The notes under the pieces were generated by a model. The model saw only the letters and a program-made list of their open reading frames with translations. It was not told the DNA's origin and did no database searches. Shown here one piece after another: positions 1 to 7,806 of a stretch of DNA of 36,085 bases. The stretch's first letter is position 1, and each line of letters opens with the position of its first letter. The position numbers were made by a program, and so were the translations under genes. The stretch comes from Paracoccaceae bacterium (GTDB lineage Bacteria; Pseudomonadota; Alphaproteobacteria; Rhodobacterales; Rhodobacteraceae): NCBI GenBank assembly GCA_014879735.1, contig JACSRN010000027.1:1-36085 (forward strand). Direction: 5' to 3'.

Positions 1-49
1 CCTCCCCCCGCGCCGCCGCCGCCCGCGCTTCGGCCAGCGCGACCTCCAT
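1..49 (-). CDS. tadA: tRNA adenosine(34) deaminase TadA-like, 5' end only
   Basis: The minus strand reads from an ATG at 49 off the left edge as MEVALAEARAAAARGE, which resembles the first residues of bacterial nucleoside/tRNA-adenosine deaminases of the TadA family. The zinc-binding HAE and PCxxC motifs would lie outside the window, so they cannot be checked. It is divergent from rluB, a pairing I recall from other Rhodobacterales. Only 16 codons are visible. An earlier in-frame GTG start is possible. The call rests on N-terminal resemblance and context alone. Confidence 0.5.
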   Translation of the reverse strand, partial: MEVALAEARAAAARGE

Positions 50-85
50 GTAGGACCGGAACACCACCCGACTTTGCCCTTTCCT

Positions 86-146
86 CTTCTTCTCTGCCCA
101 AATATCCTCGGGGTCCGGGGGCAGATGCCCCCGGGGCTTCCCCCCC
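86..146 (+). repeat. Dispersed GC-rich intergenic repeat, copy 1
   Basis: A CTTCTTCTCTG-type start is followed by an AAATATCC core, a G-run, and a hairpin with arms CCGGGGGC (115-122) and GCCCCCGG (127-134) around a 4-base loop. The same plan recurs at 7691-7750 and, inverted, at 29709-29767. Here it lies between two divergent genes, so it is not a simple terminator at this site. Confidence 0.6.
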
Positions 147-164
147 GCACAAAGGTTTCCGCTC

Positions 165-1697
165 ATGGCCGACAAATCAACCCCCGAGGGGGAACGCATC
201 GCCAAGGTGCTGTCGCGCCGCGGAATAGCCTCCCGGCGCGAGGCCGAACGGCTGATCGAGGCGGGCGAGGTCCGGGTGAACGGCCGCGTGATCGACAGCC
301 CGGCGCTGAATGTCACTGCCCGGGACCGCATCACCGTCTCGGGCCGGCCGCTGCCCGACGAGGAACCGGCGCGGCTCTGGCTCTATTACAAACCCGAGGG
401 TCTCGTCACGTCGGCCGCCGACGAAAAGGGCCGCGACACGGTGTTCGACCATCTGCCCGAGGACATGCCGCGGGTGATGTCGGTCGGCCGTCTCGACCTC
501 AATTCCGAAGGGCTCCTGCTCCTCACCAATGATGGTGCGCTGAAGCGGCGGCTGGAGCTTCCCTCGACCGGCTGGCTTCGGAAATACCGGGTGCGGGTGA
601 ATGGCACGCCCGACGAGGCCCGGCTTGCCCCCCTGCGCGAAGGGATCACCGTCGAAGGCGAACGCTTCCTGCCGATGCAGGTCACGCTCGACCGGGTACA
701 GGGCGCCAATGCCTGGCTGACCGTCGGCCTGCGCGAGGGCAAGAACCGCGAGATCAGACGGGCGATGTCTGCCGTGGGCCTCTATGTCAACCGGCTGATC
801 CGCGTCAGCTATGGCCCGTTCCGGCTGGGAGAGCTGCAGCCCGGGCAGGTCGAGGAGATACGGCCCCGCGTGCTGCGCGAGCAGCTGGGCGGAACCGGCG
901 AGGCAGAGGAGGCGCCGGTACCGCCGTCGCGCAGCCGTCGCGCCGCACAGGGTGCCGATCCGGCGCGACGGCCCCCACGGCCCGATACCAGGCCCGATGC
1001 CAGGCCTGACAGTCCGCCCGAAACCCGTCGCGGCGAGACCGGCGCCCGCCCGCCCCGGCGCGAGGCCGAAGCCGGCACGGCGAAGGGGCGGGCTCTCGCG
1101 CCCGGCGAAGGCAAGCGCGCGCTGTCCCGAGCCTGGCAGGAGGCGACTACGCCCCGCCCGGCCAAGCCGGGCGATGCCCCTGCGCCCCGCCGGTCCGCCG
1201 GGCAGGACGCCCCGCCGGCCCGGCGTGGGCGGCCGCAGACGAAGGACGACCCACCGCGGGACGAGACCCGGCCGCGCCGCAGCAGTGCTCCGGCCGCCCC
1301 GGGCGGTGCTCCGGGCGCCACATCCGCGCCACGCCGGGCATCGGTGCCATCCGCCGCAACCACCAAAGCCGCAGCCGGCAGGACCGGGGCTGCGAAGACG
1401 GTGCCCCGCAGTGCCGGCACCACCGCCAAGGCCGGGGCCGGTCGAACAGCCACGGCGAAGACCGACACCGCCAGGCCCGGCGGTCCGAAGGCCGGTGCTG
1501 GCGGCGCAGCAGCGGGCGCGCCATCGCGCCGCGCCGGACCGGCCGGACCAAAGGCCGGTATGGCGGCAGGGTCCGGAACGGGGGCGGGATCCGACAGGGC
1601 AGGAAAGCCGGCCGGAAAGCCCGTTGGCAAGCCCGCGACAAAGCCCGGCCCCCGCGGCGGCAGCGGCCCGAAACGCCCACCGCGCAGCCGCGGCTAA
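165..1697 (+). CDS. rluB: 23S rRNA pseudouridine synthase (RluB family) with a long disordered tail
   Basis: The protein of 510 residues converts a uridine of 23S rRNA to pseudouridine. Residues about 10-60 form an S4 RNA-binding domain (ILSRRGIASRREAERLI-like). The catalytic core follows, with the signature GRLDLNSEGLLLLTNDG near residues 108-124; its Asp111 should be the nucleophile. GLREGKNREIRRAM near 190-203 is the second family motif. The enzyme part ends near residue 235. The remaining roughly 275 residues are almost only Ala, Pro, Arg, Gly, Lys and Thr, with repeated KPAGKPVGKP- and TAKAGAGRT-like units, so the protein is about twice the usual length. The ATG at 165 is chosen because the S4 domain starts right after it and AAAGG precedes it. 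RluB fits better than RluE or RluF, but the exact target uridine is inferred from family. Confidence 0.88.
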   Translation: MADKSTPEGERIAKVLSRRGIASRREAERLIEAGEVRVNGRVIDSPALNVTARDRITVSGRPLPDEEPARLWLYYKPEGLVTSAADEKGRDTVFDHLPEDMPRVMSVGRLDLNSEGLLLLTNDGALKRRLELPSTGWLRKYRVRVNGTPDEARLAPLREGITVEGERFLPMQVTLDRVQGANAWLTVGLREGKNREIRRAMSAVGLYVNRLIRVSYGPFRLGELQPGQVEEIRPRVLREQLGGTGEAEEAPVPPSRSRRAAQGADPARRPPRPDTRPDARPDSPPETRRGETGARPPRREAEAGTAKGRALAPGEGKRALSRAWQEATTPRPAKPGDAPAPRRSAGQDAPPARRGRPQTKDDPPRDETRPRRSSAPAAPGGAPGATSAPRRASVPSAATTKAAAGRTGAAKTVPRSAGTTAKAGAGRTATAKTDTARPGGPKAGAGGAAAGAPSRRAGPAGPKAGMAAGSGTGAGSDRAGKPAGKPVGKPATKPGPRGGSGPKRPPRSRG

Positions 1698-1868
1698 GGT
1701 CCGTCGGCCGATCCGGGCCGGTGGCGGGCCATGGCCGACATCGCGCCAACACACGGGCGGCCCGCTGCCAAGGGGGGAAGAAACCTGCATTTTTCCCTTG
1801 CGCAGCGCTGGTATGGCGACGGCTCCTCCGCTAGGATTGCGGGACCTTGCGGCACAGCGGGATCTTCC

Positions 1869-1952
1869 ATGTCCGAATCCGGCCTTCGCACCCTGTCGCT
1901 GACTCTTCTGGTGGCACTGATCCTTTACGTCGCCGGCTCGGGAGGGATCTGA
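1869..1952 (+). CDS. 27-residue single-span membrane peptide
   Basis: A short reading frame starts at ATG 1869 and ends at TGA 1950-1952. It encodes MSESGLRTLSLTLLVALI followed by LYVAGSGGI: a polar head, one hydrophobic span (about residues 9-23) and a short tail. The last base of its stop codon is the first base of the next gene's ATG (TGATG), which suggests coupled translation with the XpaC-like gene. I do not recognise a family. The support is the transmembrane composition and the exact stop/start overlap. No strong Shine-Dalgarno sequence is visible. Confidence 0.5.
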   Translation: MSESGLRTLSLTLLVALILYVAGSGGI

Positions 1953-2863
1953 TGCCCGCGCAGCGTTTCGGCGGCAAGTACAGCCCGCAGGACGGCCCGC
2001 CCGGTCGCGACCGCGGGGCACCGCCACCGGCGGCCGCCCGGCCGGTGGCGGTGCCCGGACGCTGGCGCACGACCGTGCTGTTTCTGTCGGCTTTCGCCTT
2101 CCTGTTCCCCGCCTTCGGCGACGCCCCCGATGCCATGCTGCTGGGTCTTGCCGCCGGCGGGCTGCTGGTCCTTTCGGCCTGGCTCACCCGCGAGGGCATG
2201 GCGGCCCGCGCCGAATGGGCCGCGCGCAAGATCGCCCGCCGGCCGGCCTTTCCCCGCATCCTGTTCGGGGCGCTGGCCACCGGCGCCGCCCTGGCGCTTG
2301 GCGGTGTCATCGCGCATGGCGTCTCGGCCTATCCCGTTCTCTATGCGATCGCCGGGGCCGCGCTGCATCTGGGCGCCTTCGGTCTCGACCCGTTCTCGGA
2401 CAAGGGGATGGAGGGGGTCGACCCCTACCAGACCGACCGCGTCGCCCGGGCCGTGACCTCGGCCGAAAAGACCCTGGCCGAGATGAAGGATGCGATCCTG
2501 CGGGCGCAGGACCGCGCGCTCGAGGCGCGCGTCGACCGTTTCGCGGCCACCGCCCGCAGCCTCTTTCGCCGGGTCGAGGCCGACCCCGGCGACCTGACCG
2601 CCGCGCGCAAATACCTGTCGGTCTATCTGCAGGGTGCGCGCGACGCGACGGTGAAATTCGCCGATCTCTGGGCCGAAAGCCGCGACCAGACGGCGCGGGC
2701 CGAATACGAATCGCTACTGACCGATCTGGAAACCACCTTCGCCCAGCGCAGCCAGATGCTGATCGAGGGCGGGCGCAGCGACCTCGACATCGAGATTTCG
2801 GTGTTGCGCGACCGGCTGAAATTCGAAACCCCGTCCGGCGGCAGTACGCCGCCCCAAGTGTGA
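1952..2863 (+). CDS. XpaC-like (5-bromo-4-chloroindolyl phosphate hydrolysis family) membrane protein
   Basis: The protein has 303 residues. After a Pro/Gly/Arg-rich cytoplasmic head (1-38) come four hydrophobic segments at about 40-56, 60-78, 102-120 and 127-145, then a soluble, mostly helical C-terminal half with many charged residues (VARAVTSAEKTLAEMKDAIL and onward). This layout and the gene immediately following (telA) match the XpaC family, named after a Bacillus gene whose biochemical role is unsettled. The ATG at 1952 overlaps the stop of the small peptide gene, and telA follows after 9 bases. In Bacillus the equivalent pair is xpaC-yaaN. It probably acts in or at the inner membrane together with TelA; no enzymatic activity should be assumed from the family name. 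Confidence 0.75.
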   Translation: MPAQRFGGKYSPQDGPPGRDRGAPPPAAARPVAVPGRWRTTVLFLSAFAFLFPAFGDAPDAMLLGLAAGGLLVLSAWLTREGMAARAEWAARKIARRPAFPRILFGALATGAALALGGVIAHGVSAYPVLYAIAGAALHLGAFGLDPFSDKGMEGVDPYQTDRVARAVTSAEKTLAEMKDAILRAQDRALEARVDRFAATARSLFRRVEADPGDLTAARKYLSVYLQGARDATVKFADLWAESRDQTARAEYESLLTDLETTFAQRSQMLIEGGRSDLDIEISVLRDRLKFETPSGGSTPPQV

Positions 2864-2872
2864 GGCCCCGCA

Positions 2873-4051
2873 ATGACCACCGAAACCACCCTCAACGACG
2901 CGCAGGCCCTGCTTGCCGAGGTCGACAAGGTGTCCGCCGTGATCCTGCCCGAGCCGATGGGCGAGGTTGTGCCGCTGGAGGCCGCCAGTCCCGACCGCGC
3001 CGCCGAAATCAACCGCCGCATGGATGAGATCGACCTGGCCAATACCCAGTCGATCATCGCCTTCGGCTCGTCCGCGCAGGCGGAACTGCAGGTCATCAGC
3101 CAGGAGATGCTGCAGGATGTGAAGAACAAGGATGTCGGTCCGGCAGGCGACAGCCTGCGCCAGATCGTCACCACGATCCGCGGCTTTGCCGCCGAGGAAC
3201 TGGATCTGCGCCGCGAGGCAAGCTGGTGGGAACGGTTGCTGGGCAAGGCGGCGCCCTTCGCCGAATTCGTCGCCCAGTACGAGGACGTGCAGTCCCAGAT
3301 CGACCGCATCACCGAGGAACTGCTCGGCCATGAGACGACGCTGCTGAAAGACATCAAGAGCCTTGACCTTCTCTATGCCAAGACACTGAATTTCTACGAC
3401 GAACTGGCAATCTACATCGCAGCCGGCGAGGCGCGGCTGAAGGTGGCCGACGAAAGGGACATCCCCGCCAAGGAAGCCGAGATCGCCGCCGCACCCGAGA
3501 ATGCGAAAGTGCTGAAGGCGCAGGAGATGCGCGACCTGCGCGCCGCCCGCGACGATCTGGAACGCCGGGTGCACGACCTGAAACTGACGCGCCAGGTGAC
3601 GATGCAGTCGCTGCCCTCGATCCGGCTGGTGCAGGAAAACGACAAGTCGCTGGTGACGAAGATCCAGTCGACGCTGGTCAACACCGTGCCGCTGTGGGAG
3701 ACCCAGCTTGCCCAGGCGGTGACGATCCAGCGTTCGAAAGAGGCCGCGGAATCGGTGCGTTCGGCCACCGATCTGACCAATGAACTGCTCGAGGCCAATG
3801 CAAAGAACCTGCAGGAGGCGAACCGTGTCGTGCGCGAGGAGATGGAGCGCGGCGTCTTCGACATCGAAACGGTGAAGAAGGCGAATGACACGCTGATCGC
3901 CACCATCGAAGACAGCCTGCGCATCGCCGACGAGGGCAAGGCCCGCCGTGCCGCAGCCGAGATCGACCTGCAGAAGATGGAGACTGAACTGCGCGAGACC
4001 CTCGCCGCGGCCAGCGCACGCCCCCAATCGCCGGCCCGACCGCCGGCATGA
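2873..4051 (+). CDS. telA: TelA family (toxic anion resistance) protein
   Basis: A soluble, highly helical protein of 392 residues with extended heptad-like stretches. It contains family-typical segments such as SIIAFGSSAQAELQVISQEML near residues 62-82, VQENDKSLVTKIQSTLVNT near 250-268, and a C-terminal coiled region ending in a Pro/Ala tail. TelA proteins were named for tellurite resistance and occur with XpaC-like and stress (ter-type) genes; their molecular action is not established. The gene lies 9 bases after xpaC, and its stop overlaps the next ATG by 4 bases (ATGA, 4048-4051), so translation is probably coupled. Involvement in envelope stress is an inference from neighbours and from Bacillus relatives (YaaN, YceH). 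Confidence 0.85.
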   Translation: MTTETTLNDAQALLAEVDKVSAVILPEPMGEVVPLEAASPDRAAEINRRMDEIDLANTQSIIAFGSSAQAELQVISQEMLQDVKNKDVGPAGDSLRQIVTTIRGFAAEELDLRREASWWERLLGKAAPFAEFVAQYEDVQSQIDRITEELLGHETTLLKDIKSLDLLYAKTLNFYDELAIYIAAGEARLKVADERDIPAKEAEIAAAPENAKVLKAQEMRDLRAARDDLERRVHDLKLTRQVTMQSLPSIRLVQENDKSLVTKIQSTLVNTVPLWETQLAQAVTIQRSKEAAESVRSATDLTNELLEANAKNLQEANRVVREEMERGVFDIETVKKANDTLIATIEDSLRIADEGKARRAAAEIDLQKMETELRETLAAASARPQSPARPPA

Positions 4052-4995
4052 CCCGGGCCGGTGCCCCCTTCCCCGTGACCGTGGCCGCCGCCTTTGCGGC
4101 TGCGCTGTCCGCTTGTGTGCCGGTCGAGGTTTCCTCGCCACGGCCGCAGCCTGCCCCGATACCCGCCCCGCCGCCCGTGCCGGTGGAAACGCCGAAATCC
4201 GCCGCCGCGCGGGCCTATTTCGCGCAGGTGCAGTCGGCGCTGCTGTCCGATGGCCTGCTGCGCACCGATGGCGGCGGGGCGGATGCGCCCTATACCTCGG
4301 CCATGCTGGCCGACAATTTCCTGCGCATCGCGCTCTATGACGAATATTCCCGGCAGTCCGGCGGCTTTGTCCGCGCCGAGTCGCGCTCGATCCTGCGTCG
4401 CTGGGAAATTCCCGTCCGGGTGGAACTGCGTTTCGGCGCCTCGATAGCGGCCGACCGGCAGGCAACCGACCGGGCGCGCGTCGCCTCCTACCTCGCGCGG
4501 CTTTCCCGGATCACCGGCCATGCCATTTCACTGGTCGACCGGGGGGGCAACTTCACGGTCCATGTGGTGTCCGAAGATGAACGCGAGGCGCTGGGGCCGG
4601 TGATCGCGGCCGGGATGCCTGGCCTTTCGGGCCAGGATATCGCCGACATGACGAACATGCCGCAGACGACCTATTGCATGGTCTATGCGCTGTCGAAGGG
4701 CAATTCCGGCGCCTATACCCGCGCCATTGCCGTGGTCCGTGCCGAACACCCCGATCTGCTGCGCCAGTCCTGCTTTCACGAGGAAATCGCCCAGGGCCTT
4801 GGCCTTGCCAATGATTCCCCGCGCGCCCGCCCGTCGATCTTCAACGACGATGAAGAATTCGCCCTGCTGACCACGCAGGACGAGCTGATGCTGAAAATCC
4901 TCTACGATTCCGCCCTGCGCCCCGGCATGACCCTGCCCCAGGCGGCTCCGATCGTGGATATTCTTGCCCGCCGGCTGATGGACGGCGAAACGTGA
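4048..4995 (+). CDS. DUF2927 domain lipoprotein
   Basis: The protein has 315 residues. Its N-terminus carries a signal peptide ending in a lipobox, LSAC, with Cys23 as the predicted lipid attachment site. A Pro-rich linker (about 28-47) follows. The globular part contains NFLRIALYDEY, a RWEIPVRVELRFG stretch and the segment CFHEEIAQGLGLANDS starting at Cys242, which is typical of the DUF2927 family. It should be exported and anchored to a membrane facing the periplasm. Function is unknown. It overlaps telA by 4 bases and precedes the SPFH gene by 13 bases, so it is probably the periplasmic component of the same system. The HE pair in the conserved segment could suggest metal binding, but the family is not a known peptidase. 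Confidence 0.78.
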   Translation: MTRAGAPFPVTVAAAFAAALSACVPVEVSSPRPQPAPIPAPPPVPVETPKSAAARAYFAQVQSALLSDGLLRTDGGGADAPYTSAMLADNFLRIALYDEYSRQSGGFVRAESRSILRRWEIPVRVELRFGASIAADRQATDRARVASYLARLSRITGHAISLVDRGGNFTVHVVSEDEREALGPVIAAGMPGLSGQDIADMTNMPQTTYCMVYALSKGNSGAYTRAIAVVRAEHPDLLRQSCFHEEIAQGLGLANDSPRARPSIFNDDEEFALLTTQDELMLKILYDSALRPGMTLPQAAPIVDILARRLMDGET

Positions 4996-5008
4996 AAGGA
5001 ACCAGTCC

Positions 5009-6148
5009 ATGGTTTTTGATTTCCTGAAAGGCGAGTTCATCGATGTCATCAGCTGGCTTGATGACACGCGCGACACCATGGTCTGGCGCTTTGACCGGCG
5101 CGATCAGGCGATCAAATATGGCGCCAAGCTGACCGTGCGCGAGGGCCAGGCGGCCGTCTTCATCCACGAGGGGCAGCTTGCCGATGTCTTCGGTCCGGGC
5201 CTCTACGAGCTGCAGACCAACAACATGCCGATCCTGACGACCTTGCAACACTGGGATCACGGCTTCCAGTCCCCCTTCAAATCCGAGATCTATTTCGTCA
5301 ACACCACCCGGTTCAATGACCAGAAATGGGGGACGAAGAACCCCATTATGGCGCGCGACCCGGAATTCGGGCCGGTCCGCCTGCGCGCCTTCGGCACCTA
5401 TTCGATGCGCGTGTCCGATCCGGGCAAGTTCATCACCGAAATCGTCGGCACGGATGGCGAATTCACCACCGACGAGATCTCGATCCAGATCCGCAACATC
5501 ATCGTCCAGGCCGCCAGTCAGGTGTTGGCCGGATCGGGGATCCCGGTCCTCGACATGGCGGCAAACACCGAACAACTGGGCCAGATCATCGCCAAGACCA
5601 TCGCCCCGAAGGTGGCGGACTACGGCCTGACGATCCCCGAATTCTATGTCGAGAACATCAGCCTGCCGGAAGAGGTGGAAAAGGCGCTCGACAAGCGCAC
5701 CTCGATGGGTGTGGTGGGCGATCTGAACCGCTACATGCAGTATAATGCCGCCGAAGCCATGGCCCAGCCGGGCAGCGCCATGGGGCAGATGATGGGCGCC
5801 GGCATGGCCGCGGGAATGGGTGCCGCCCTGGGCCAGTCGATCGGCCCCTGGGGCAGCATTCCGGCCGCGGCGCCAGCACCGGCCGCACCATCGGCCCCGG
5901 CCGCAGCGTCGACACCACCCGCGCCGCCGCCACCGCCACCCGCGGCGAAAACCTGGCATATCGCCGAGGCCGGGCAGACCACGGGTCCCTTTGCCGAGGC
6001 CGATCTTGCAGCGATGGTCGCCTCCGGCGCGCTGACGCGGGCGACCATGGTCTGGACCACCGGGCAGGACGGCTGGAAGCCGGCCGCCGAAACCGAGCTT
6101 TCGCACCTTCTTGCCCAGGTTCCGCCCCCCCCGCCCCCTGTTCCCTGA
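5009..6148 (+). CDS. SPFH/band-7 (virion core protein-like) protein with C-terminal GYF_2 domain
   Basis: The protein has 379 residues. Residues about 1-235 match the SPFH branch that includes Bacillus YdjI: an N-terminal MVFDFLKGEFIDVISW, VREGQAAVFIHEGQLADVFGPGLYEL, and ending near LPEEVEKALDKRTSMGVVGD. A Gly/Met/Ala-rich bridge and a Pro/Ala linker (about 284-311) lead to a small domain, WHIAEAGQTTGPFAEADL to TGQDGWKPAAETEL, which fits the GYF_2 fold. Relatives such as YdjI usually end in a zinc ribbon instead; here zinc ribbons are in the next gene. There is no transmembrane helix, so membrane association would be peripheral, as for flotillin-like scaffolds. AAGGA precedes the ATG. Confidence 0.85.
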   Translation: MVFDFLKGEFIDVISWLDDTRDTMVWRFDRRDQAIKYGAKLTVREGQAAVFIHEGQLADVFGPGLYELQTNNMPILTTLQHWDHGFQSPFKSEIYFVNTTRFNDQKWGTKNPIMARDPEFGPVRLRAFGTYSMRVSDPGKFITEIVGTDGEFTTDEISIQIRNIIVQAASQVLAGSGIPVLDMAANTEQLGQIIAKTIAPKVADYGLTIPEFYVENISLPEEVEKALDKRTSMGVVGDLNRYMQYNAAEAMAQPGSAMGQMMGAGMAAGMGAALGQSIGPWGSIPAAAPAPAAPSAPAAASTPPAPPPPPPAAKTWHIAEAGQTTGPFAEADLAAMVASGALTRATMVWTTGQDGWKPAAETELSHLLAQVPPPPPPVP

Positions 6149-6166
6149 CCTGCACTGCGTTCCGCC

Positions 6167-7309
6167 ATGGCCGTCGAGACGACCGAGTACCACTGGAAAT
6201 GCGAACAATGCGGGGCGCAATTGCGCTATGCGCCCGGCCAGACCGAACTGGTCTGCGATCATTGCGGCCATGTGCAGCATATTCCGCAGGCCGACAGCCG
6301 CGCCCGGTCGCGCGCGCTGGTCGAGCATGACCTCGCCCGCGGCCTTCGCGACGATCTGCCCGGCGGCGCCATGGTCGAGGTCCGCACCGCCACCTGCACC
6401 AATTGTGGCGCGCTGATCGAGTTCCGCAACGCCACCCATGCCACCGAATGCCCGTTCTGCGCCTCGCCCGTCGTACTCGACAGCGGCGCGCAACGGGTGA
6501 TCAAGCCGCAGGCGCTGGTGCCGTTCGTCCTTTCCGAACGCCAGGCCCGCGAGGCGATGACTGGCTGGATGGGCAGCCTGTGGTTCGCCCCGAACACGCT
6601 GCTGGAATATGCCCGCAAGGGGCGGGCGATGAACGGTGTCTATGTTCCCTACTGGACCTTCGACGCCGAAACCCGCTCGCGCTATACCGGGCAGCGCGGC
6701 GAGGCCTATTACGAAACCCGCACCGTCACCGTCAACGTGAACGGTCGCAACGAGCGGCGGCAGGAACAGCAGCGCAAGATTCGCTGGCATTCCGCCGCGG
6801 GCCGCGTCGCGCGCGATTTCGACGATGTGCTGGTCCTTGGGGCGACCTCGCTTCCCACCGACCTCGGCCAGGGCCTCGGCCCATGGGATCTCGATGCGCT
6901 GGTGCCCTTTGCCGCCGACTATCTTGCCGGTTTCGATGCCGAGGGCTACACCCTGCCGCTGGCCGAGGCCGACCGGCAGGCCAAGGGCGCGATGGCCGGG
7001 GTGATCGAGCAGGACGTCCGCCGCGACATCGGCGGCGACGAGCAGCGCATCCAGACCATCGACACCGATTACGCGGCCGAAACCTTCAAGCACATCCTGC
7101 TGCCGGTCTGGATGGCGGCCTATAAATACAACGGCCGCAGCTTTCGCTTCCTCGTCAACGCCCAGTCCGGCAAGGTGCAGGGCGAGCGGCCATGGTCGGC
7201 CTGGAAGATCGCCTTCGCCGTGCTTGTTGCCGCCATCGTCGCAATCGGCGCGATCTATATCGGCGACCCCGAGGCGCTGGGCCTGCCCCGCCCGGCCTGG
7301 CTGGACTGA
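6167..7309 (+). CDS. Double zinc-ribbon protein with C-terminal membrane anchor (YdjG-like)
   Basis: The protein has 380 residues. Two four-cysteine ribbons are visible: Cys12/15/30/33 (CEQC..CDHC) and Cys77/80/95/98 (CTNC..CPFC). A conserved middle domain follows, with [20 protein letters not shown] near 162-181 and repeated aromatic residues. Near the C-terminus a single hydrophobic helix (about 348-366, [20 protein letters not shown]) ends the chain in a tail-anchored layout. Such proteins are often annotated as primosomal N'-like helicase because of the ribbons, but no helicase motif is present. Bacillus YdjG has a comparable plan and sits next to the SPFH protein YdjI. Here the gene is 18 bases after the SPFH gene and closes the operon. 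It may recruit the SPFH partner to the membrane; this is inference. Confidence 0.8.
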   Translation: MAVETTEYHWKCEQCGAQLRYAPGQTELVCDHCGHVQHIPQADSRARSRALVEHDLARGLRDDLPGGAMVEVRTATCTNCGALIEFRNATHATECPFCASPVVLDSGAQRVIKPQALVPFVLSERQAREAMTGWMGSLWFAPNTLLEYARKGRAMNGVYVPYWTFDAETRSRYTGQRGEAYYETRTVTVNVNGRNERRQEQQRKIRWHSAAGRVARDFDDVLVLGATSLPTDLGQGLGPWDLDALVPFAADYLAGFDAEGYTLPLAEADRQAKGAMAGVIEQDVRRDIGGDEQRIQTIDTDYAAETFKHILLPVWMAAYKYNGRSFRFLVNAQSGKVQGERPWSAWKIAFAVLVAAIVAIGAIYIGDPEALGLPRPAWLD

Positions 7310-7690
7310 CGGCAGCATCAGGCGCAACACCCTTGGCCGGCGCTCTGCCGATCCGGTTGCCGCGCCGCCCGATCAGCCCCGGGGTGTTTGCGCGAAAACC
7401 TTCCCGGCCGCCGTCCTTGCCCTCCCGACCCTCGCGCTTGCGCCCGGCGCGCCCCGTCGTACCCGCTTTCGTCGCAGATGCAGCCCGCACCTTCGGCGGC
7501 GATGCCGGCCCCGACGAAGCTTCCTCGCCGCCACCAACCCGCCCGCCGCCTTCCGGCGCAGCGGGATCGCAGGCGTCCGGCCTGCCTGCCACGCGGTTGA
7601 TCCGCGGACATTGCGCGCATTGGGGCAGTCAGGATGACCCATCTGCCCGGCACCCCGCGCCGGATCCGGCAGCCCGACACGAAATGGTGC
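7310..7690. other. Intergenic region with no recognised gene
   Basis: This stretch of about 380 bases separates the zinc-ribbon gene from the repeat and purC. Open frames exist but translate into Arg/Pro/Ala-rich sequence without family resemblance. I see no RNA gene and no convincing terminator. Confidence 0.4.
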
Positions 7691-7750
7691 CTTCTTCTCT
7701 GAAAAAATATCCCGGGGGAGGCCGCAGGCCGGGGGCAGCGCCCCCTCGGC
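7691..7750 (+). repeat. Dispersed GC-rich intergenic repeat, copy 2
   Basis: It has the same plan as copy 1: CTTCTTCTCTG, an A-rich AAAAAATATCCC core, then two hairpins, GGCC-GCA-GGCC and GGGGGC-AGC-GCCCCC (7731-7745). It sits just upstream of the candidate purC promoter. Confidence 0.65.
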
Positions 7751-7752
7751 CG

Positions 7753-7781
7753 TTGACACGCCGCGCGCCCGGTTCCAAGAG
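7753..7781 (+). promoter_or_regulatory. Candidate purC promoter
   Basis: TTGACA at 7753-7758 is a perfect -35. A 17-base spacer leads to CAAGAG, a poor -10. The same pattern, a perfect TTGACA with a GC-rich -10, is seen before rhlE and thrS, which gives modest support. Confidence 0.35.
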
Positions 7782-7806
7782 GGGCACAATCTGCCGGAGC
7801 CGCCCG

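Noticed and set aside
6167-7309. Primosomal protein N' / helicase annotation for the zinc-ribbon gene
   Set aside because: No Walker A or B or helicase motif exists; the likeness is limited to the zinc ribbons.
4841-7330. An 829-codon minus-strand open frame opposite the SPFH and zinc-ribbon genes
   Set aside because: The opposite-strand genes have recognisable domains, cysteine ligands and ribosome sites; this frame has none.
7192-7806. N-terminal extension of purC to an upstream start
   Set aside because: The extra 205 codons are Pro/Arg/Ala-rich, overlap the preceding gene and include the dispersed repeat; the family N-terminus begins at 7807.
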